Source of the DNA: Sphaerisporangium krabiense
GTDB taxonomy: Bacteria; Actinomycetota; Actinomycetes; Streptosporangiales; Streptosporangiaceae
Direction of reading: 5' to 3'
Length of the DNA: 64,000 nucleotides
NCBI RefSeq assembly: GCF_014200435.1
Contig: NZ_JACHBR010000003.1
Coordinates: forward strand, 340,477-404,476
Both the position numbers and the translations under genes were made by a program. Shown in pieces: positions 60,160 through 64,000 of the stretch. Every line of letters starts with the position of its first letter. The first letter of the stretch is position 1. The notes beneath the pieces are model-generated. The model was not told where the DNA came from. It worked only from the letters and a program-made list of their open reading frames with translations, and did not search any database.

Positions 60160-60975
60160 TCAGGGCTTGCGGCCCACGCCGCAGAACTGCGACACCTCGG
60201 GCGGCTCGCCGAACGGCGTCGGCTCGGGCCGCCACCGGGAGCAGGACACGACGCCGGGCTCCAGCAGCTCGAGGCCGTCGAAGAACACTTCGAGCTCGCG
60301 CGCCGAGCGGGCGACGATCGGGGTGCCGCCCCGCCTCATGACCTCCCGCATGGACTCGTGCATGGCCTCGCCGTGGACCTCGGCGGTCGGGTGCCCGATG
60401 GCCAGGAAGCTGCCGGACGGCAGGGCGTCGAGCAGTTCGAGCACGATCGACCTGGCCTCCTCGTCGTCCACGATGTGGTTCAGGATGCCGAGCAGCATGA
60501 GGGCCGTCGGACGGGAGAAGTCCAGGGTCGCGGCGGCGGCGTCGAGGAGGCGCCGGGTGTCGCGCACGTCGGCGTCGATGTAGTCGCAGACGCCCTCCGG
60601 ACTGCTGACCAGCAGCGCGCGGGCGTGCACCAGCACCAGGGGATCGTTGTCGACGTAGACGACGCGCGACTCCGGGGCGAAGCGCTGGGCGACCTCGTGG
60701 GTGTTGTCGGCCGTGGGTAAGCCGGTGCCGATGTCGAGGAACTGCCGGATCCCCTCCTCGGCCACCAGGTACCGGACGACCCGGGTCAGGAACGCGCGGT
60801 CGGCGCGGGCCGAGTCGATGATCCCAGGGATCATGCGTTCGACGATGTCGCCGGCCTCGCGGTCGGCCGGGTAATTGTCCTTTCCACCGAGCCAGTAATT
60901 CCAGATGCGCGCGGAATGCGGCAGGTCGGTTCTGAGGTCGTTCGAGGGGCGGTGTCCGGCGGGGATCTCGCTCAT
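60160..60975 (-). CDS. SAM-dependent methyltransferase, PF04672 family
   Basis: A 271-residue methyltransferase of the actinobacterial PF04672 (DUF574) family: PHSARIWNYWLGGKDNYPAD at the N terminus is the hallmark, followed by the motif I variant FLDIGTGLPTADNTHEVAQ, VVYVDNDPLVLVHARAL and ALMLLGILNHIVDDEE. These occur in many copies per genome and their substrates are unknown. ATG 60975 has no strong ribosome binding site. Stands alone before a 540-bp gap. Confidence 0.9.
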   Translation of the reverse strand: MSEIPAGHRPSNDLRTDLPHSARIWNYWLGGKDNYPADREAGDIVERMIPGIIDSARADRAFLTRVVRYLVAEEGIRQFLDIGTGLPTADNTHEVAQRFAPESRVVYVDNDPLVLVHARALLVSSPEGVCDYIDADVRDTRRLLDAAAATLDFSRPTALMLLGILNHIVDDEEARSIVLELLDALPSGSFLAIGHPTAEVHGEAMHESMREVMRRGGTPIVARSARELEVFFDGLELLEPGVVSCSRWRPEPTPFGEPPEVSQFCGVGRKP

Positions 60976-61514
60976 GTCGGTCCGTTTCTAAGCGACTGGC
61001 ACCATATGACAGCGAAAGAGCTAGCCTTCCGGCTCTCGTTATATGGCGGGACACGCCGGGATGCACTCGGCCGTGAGGAAACCGCCGCCGGATCGTTCCC
61101 TCGACACGCGTCCTGGCACCGCGACACGGACCCCGATCCCGACCGGGCGCGGCGGGTCGCGGCGTCACCGGACGGGCCGGCGGACCTGCCGCCGCGAGCG
61201 CCGGGCGGCTCGCGCCGGGGGCCCTGCCTGTTATTCGTGCCCGGACGCGAGCCCGGATGATCGTCATGCCGAACGGATATAACGATCGGTAGATATCTCG
61301 TTACATATTGTCATGGGGCTGATAATGCGGCACGCTGCCAGAATCCCTCTGATCGCTCCCGGCACCGGCGGGAAAGCGAGGGAATGGCACCTTCCGACAG
61401 GCAAGCGCGCCATGTCCCGCCCTGACGCCATTCCCGCTCGGTGCCGGGTCAGAAACGACCACGCCGGCGGTTTCGCCGCGATCGCGCCCGGCCACCCGGC
61501 ACCGGGGCACGGGA
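60976..61514. other. 539-bp intergenic region
   Basis: No convincing gene. AT-richer patches at about 61005-61045 and 61270-61320 probably hold the promoter of the methyltransferase (minus strand) and another one. The second contains GATATAACGATC, the 8-bp palindrome AGATATCT at 61291-61298 and CGTTACATAT, together an imperfect inverted repeat around 61277-61307. Between them the sequence is GC-rich without features. Confidence 0.4.
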
Positions 61515-61949
61515 CTATGAACGGACGATGCGGCGGCCGGTGATCTGGACAGGGGTGATGCGGATGTACAGCCGCCGCTCCCCGCCCGCCCACGGTTCCA
61601 CGGCGGCGGCCTTGGCGGCGGTGAGCTCCTCCTCCGAGGAGATCCGGTGCGCGGCGCCCTGGATGAGCACGCTCCAGCCCTGGCGGGACGCCGGGTCGAT
61701 GTGGTCCACCTCGAAGGCGATCTTGAACTCCACGCCGCGGACACCGGTGTCGAGCTGCTGGTCCATCGGCCCGCCGAACGCGGTGCGGAACAGCACGGAG
61801 CCCTGGTGGACCGTGTAGTTGACCGGGAGTATCAGCGGGCCCGAGGGCGCGCCGAACCCGACCCGGCCCACACCTCCCGGCGAGATCAGCGTCAAGCACT
61901 CCTCCGCGCCGATCTCTTCCGGCATCGGCGCTCCGGCGCGGTCCTCCAT
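61515..61949 (-). CDS. Pyridoxamine 5'-phosphate oxidase-like FMN-binding protein
   Basis: A 144-residue split-barrel flavoprotein: LTLISPGGVGRVGFGAPSGP, LPVNYTVHQGSVLFRTAFGG and VEFKIAFEVDHIDPASRQGW followed by VLIQGAAHRI match the PNPOx-like family that binds FMN or F420. ATG 61949 is chosen because GGAAGGGAAG precedes it; the frame upstream has no resemblance. Similar proteins are members of the mycobacterial DosR regulon, but no DosR box is evident upstream here. Substrate unknown. Confidence 0.85.
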   Translation of the reverse strand: MEDRAGAPMPEEIGAEECLTLISPGGVGRVGFGAPSGPLILPVNYTVHQGSVLFRTAFGGPMDQQLDTGVRGVEFKIAFEVDHIDPASRQGWSVLIQGAAHRISSEEELTAAKAAAVEPWAGGERRLYIRITPVQITGRRIVRS

Positions 61950-62175
61950 GGCACTTCCCTTCCCTGACGTTCCCGCGGAATCGGCCCCGGTCCGAGCCCG
62001 CCCGAGCCGGGCGCCGCCGTCCCCGCCGGACGACCTCGGCGGCGCCCCTCCCCCGCGGGCCGCACTCCCGAGATCCACTCCAACGCCACGCTACCCCTGT
62101 CACGCCCCGCTCAAGCGTTCCAGATCCTCCATGGTGAAGACCTGGGAGATCACGCCCAGGCGGAGCCGTTGGCGG

Positions 62176-62745
62176 TCAGAACTTACCCTCGAGGAGCACG
62201 ACGCGGTGGCCTGCCAGGCGGCGGGTGAGCTCGGCGACGAACTCCGGCCGTAGTGGTGGCCAGTTCCAGAAGGTGAAGCCGAGATGGCCGAACGCGAAGT
62301 GGTCATCGGCCCATATCCAGGAGGCCGGCTCGACCGGCCGGGCGCAGGCCGGGCAGGGGATGACGACGTCGCGTCCCTCGCGCCAGCCGTCCACGACCTC
62401 GTGGAAGGGGTCCCACGCCGTGTGCACCAGCGCGAAGTTCTCATCGACGAGCTCGATCCTCACCGAGCAGTGCGGGCAGGTCACCGCCATGGGCTCCCCC
62501 TGCCCCGCGTCGAACACGGTGCGGCCGGCGGCGACGTCCAGGCCGTTGAACCACACGTCCTGCCAGGGCAGGCTCCAGCCCGAGACGTCCACCACCTCGT
62601 CGGCGCGCGGACCCGGCGGAAACCCGAGATGACCGCCCAGCACACACGGTTTACGCTCGGCCGACACGATCCCCGACGAGGTCAGCCAATCCCGGACCTC
62701 CGCCGCCAGCGCGTCCGCCTTCTCCGGCGACACCTGGACATCCAC
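62176..62745 (-). CDS. Zinc-ribbon-containing hypothetical protein
   Basis: A 189-residue protein with two CxxC pairs (CPHC and CPAC) about 45 residues apart, probably binding one zinc. Other conserved-looking segments are SLPWQDVWFNGLDVAAG, TWDPFHEVVDGWREG-like (AWDPFHEVVDGWREGRD) and FGHLGFTFWNWPPL. I do not know the family's function, although similar proteins are widespread in Streptomyces and relatives. GTG 62745 is the likely start. Divergent from the flavoprotein at 62911. Confidence 0.72.
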   Translation of the reverse strand: MDVQVSPEKADALAAEVRDWLTSSGIVSAERKPCVLGGHLGFPPGPRADEVVDVSGWSLPWQDVWFNGLDVAAGRTVFDAGQGEPMAVTCPHCSVRIELVDENFALVHTAWDPFHEVVDGWREGRDVVIPCPACARPVEPASWIWADDHFAFGHLGFTFWNWPPLRPEFVAELTRRLAGHRVVLLEGKF

Positions 62746-62910
62746 GATCGTCTGAAACCAATCCCCATCGAACCCTCCCCGCGTCGAAGAACGTCGCGAA
62801 CTCTACAACCGGCCACCGACAAAGCCTTGCCACCGCACGGCCCCTCTTCCGGTCCCTGTGCCCCGCCGGTCGGGCATCGGGCGGGCGGGGCATGGCAGGC
62901 TGATCCGTGT

Positions 62911-64000
62911 GGGCGACGGGTGGGATCTGATCATCGTCGGGGGTGGTCCCGCGGGGGCCGCGGCGGCGCTGGGCGCCAAGCGCGTGCGGCCGGACGCGCG
63001 GGTGCTTTTGCTCGACAAATCCGACTTTCCCCGGGACAAGGCGTGCGGGGACGGCATCGCCGCGCACGGCCGCGACGAACTGGCCCTGCTCGGCGTCCCC
63101 GGCCTCATCGACGACCACCGCCCCGTCCCGCACCTGGAGGTGATCTCCCCCGGCGGGGCCCGCGTCCGCGCCACCGTCGCCCGGCCGAACCACGTCGTCC
63201 CCCGCATGGTCTTCGACGCCCGGCTGGTCGAGGCCGCCAGGCGACGCGGCGTCGAGGTGCGCCGCCACCACGTCCGCGACCTGACCTTCGCCGGCGGGCA
63301 CGTCCTGCTGTCCGGGGGCGCGCTGCGCGGGCGGGTGGTCGTGGGCGCCGACGGCGCGAACTCCGCCGTGCGCCGCCTGATCGGGCTGCCCGCCGCCCCG
63401 CCGCGGCACACCGCCATCGCCGTCCGCGGGTACGCCGACGTGCCGGCCGGCGACGACGTCCAGCACATCGCCATGCAGGCCGAGGGCTGGCCCGCGTACG
63501 CGTGGTCGTTCCCCATCGGGGACGGAACCGCCAACGTCGGGTTCGGCATGCTGCTGCCCCGCCTGCGCGCGACCGGGCTGCCCGGCAGGCAGGTGTTGCA
63601 CGGCCGCCTCGCCGAACTGCTCCCCCACCTGCCCGCGCGGAACCTGCGCGCCCACCATCTGCCCCTGTCGCCGGGGCGGCCGAAGCCCGGGGCGGGCCGC
63701 GTGCTGCTCGCCGGGGACGCCGCCGGCCTGATCAACCCCTTGACGGGGGAGGGCATCTACTACGCGCTGCTGTCGGGACGGCTCGCGGGCCAGGCGGCCG
63801 TCGAGGCGGACGGCGACCCGCTGCGCGCGTACCGGCGCAAGCTGCGCGAGGCGCTCGGACGGCACCTGCGCACCACCGACCTGCTGGCGCGCGCCGCGCA
63901 GTCGCCCGGCTTCATCGACGCGGCCATCGCCACCGCCGCCCGCCGCCGCGAGGTGTTCGACCTGCTCGTCGACGTGGGCCTCGGGGCGGGGACCGTGCCG
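62911..64000 (+). CDS. Geranylgeranyl reductase-family FAD protein, partial (3' end cut)
   Basis: Flavoprotein of the geranylgeranyl reductase/menaquinone reductase (MenJ) family; about 363 residues are visible and the frame is still open at the window edge. FAD-binding LIIVGGGPAGAAAALGAK (8-25), the PRDKACGDGIAAHG family signature, VVGADGANSAVRRL, and the second FAD motif LAGDAAGLINPLTGEGIYYA are present. In actinobacteria MenJ saturates one double bond of the menaquinone side chain; this assignment is family inference. GTG 62911 is the only start in frame close to the FAD motif; an upstream ATG is followed at once by a stop. Confidence 0.88.

Noticed and set aside
62100..62175. Possible C-terminal coding remnant on the minus strand (reading SQVFTMEDLERLSG)
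   Set aside because: The frame overlaps the zinc-ribbon gene in another frame and has no recognisable upstream part; the zinc-ribbon protein itself appears to end naturally.

Overview
This is a 64 kb piece of a high-GC actinomycete chromosome. Coding density is high, GTG starts are common, purine-rich ribosome binding sites are clear, and many gene pairs are divergent with a regulator beside its target. The family mix (tandem UspA, DUF4916, PF04672 methyltransferase, Acg-type flavoprotein, VanY-type peptidase, AA10 polysaccharide monooxygenase) and the ArsI sequence suggest a Streptosporangiales-like soil actinomycete; that placement is inference. I found no rRNA, tRNA, CRISPR array, insertion sequence or phage module. 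Both ends cut through genes: an AA10 monooxygenase at the left and a geranylgeranyl-reductase-family flavoprotein at the right.

0-10.9 kb: secreted AA10 enzyme, a FabF-type ketosynthase, a LysR regulator fused at its 5' end to the remnant of a deleted SDR gene, darcynin-like and DinB proteins, a methyltransferase divergent from an XRE-cupin regulator, and an arsenic island (arsI divergent from arsR-acr3-arsC-GNAT), then a secreted M14 carboxypeptidase. 11.7-20 kb: a ClpX paralogue downstream of a P450, a TetR protein with an extra C-terminal domain, DUF4916, ROK regulator, sirtuin and MFS exporter.

20-29 kb: a stress or hypoxia-type block: tandem UspA, flavodoxin, Acg-like flavoprotein and DoxX, with two DosR/DevR-like boxes in the divergent intergenic regions; then an NRAMP manganese importer next to a manganese-type oxalate decarboxylase, a second cupin, a small secreted protein, a Cys-rich pentapeptide protein and a second UspA. 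29-45 kb: a second NRAMP, several acetyltransferases, quinone oxidoreductase, GH13 glucosidase, hemerythrin protein, a double-MarR regulator with a 15-bp iterated upstream repeat, secreted epoxide hydrolase, two PadR modules, an SDR-ArsR-SRPBCC operon and an acyl-CoA synthetase.

45-54 kb is the most coherent accessory block: D-Ala-D-Ala ligase, MurF and an Asp/Glu racemase in one operon, facing a STAND-type ATPase regulator and a VanY-type D,D-carboxypeptidase, with a response regulator, sensor kinase and lipoprotein divergent from vanY. Together they look like a second, regulated system for rebuilding the peptidoglycan stem-peptide terminus, related to glycopeptide resistance systems but without vanH or vanX. 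54-64 kb: a TetR/FAD-monooxygenase pair with two clear operators, a membrane protein, a PrmC-like methyltransferase with a structured leader, an ArsR plus SRPBCC-VOC fusion operon whose operator matches the earlier ArsR module, and several single genes.
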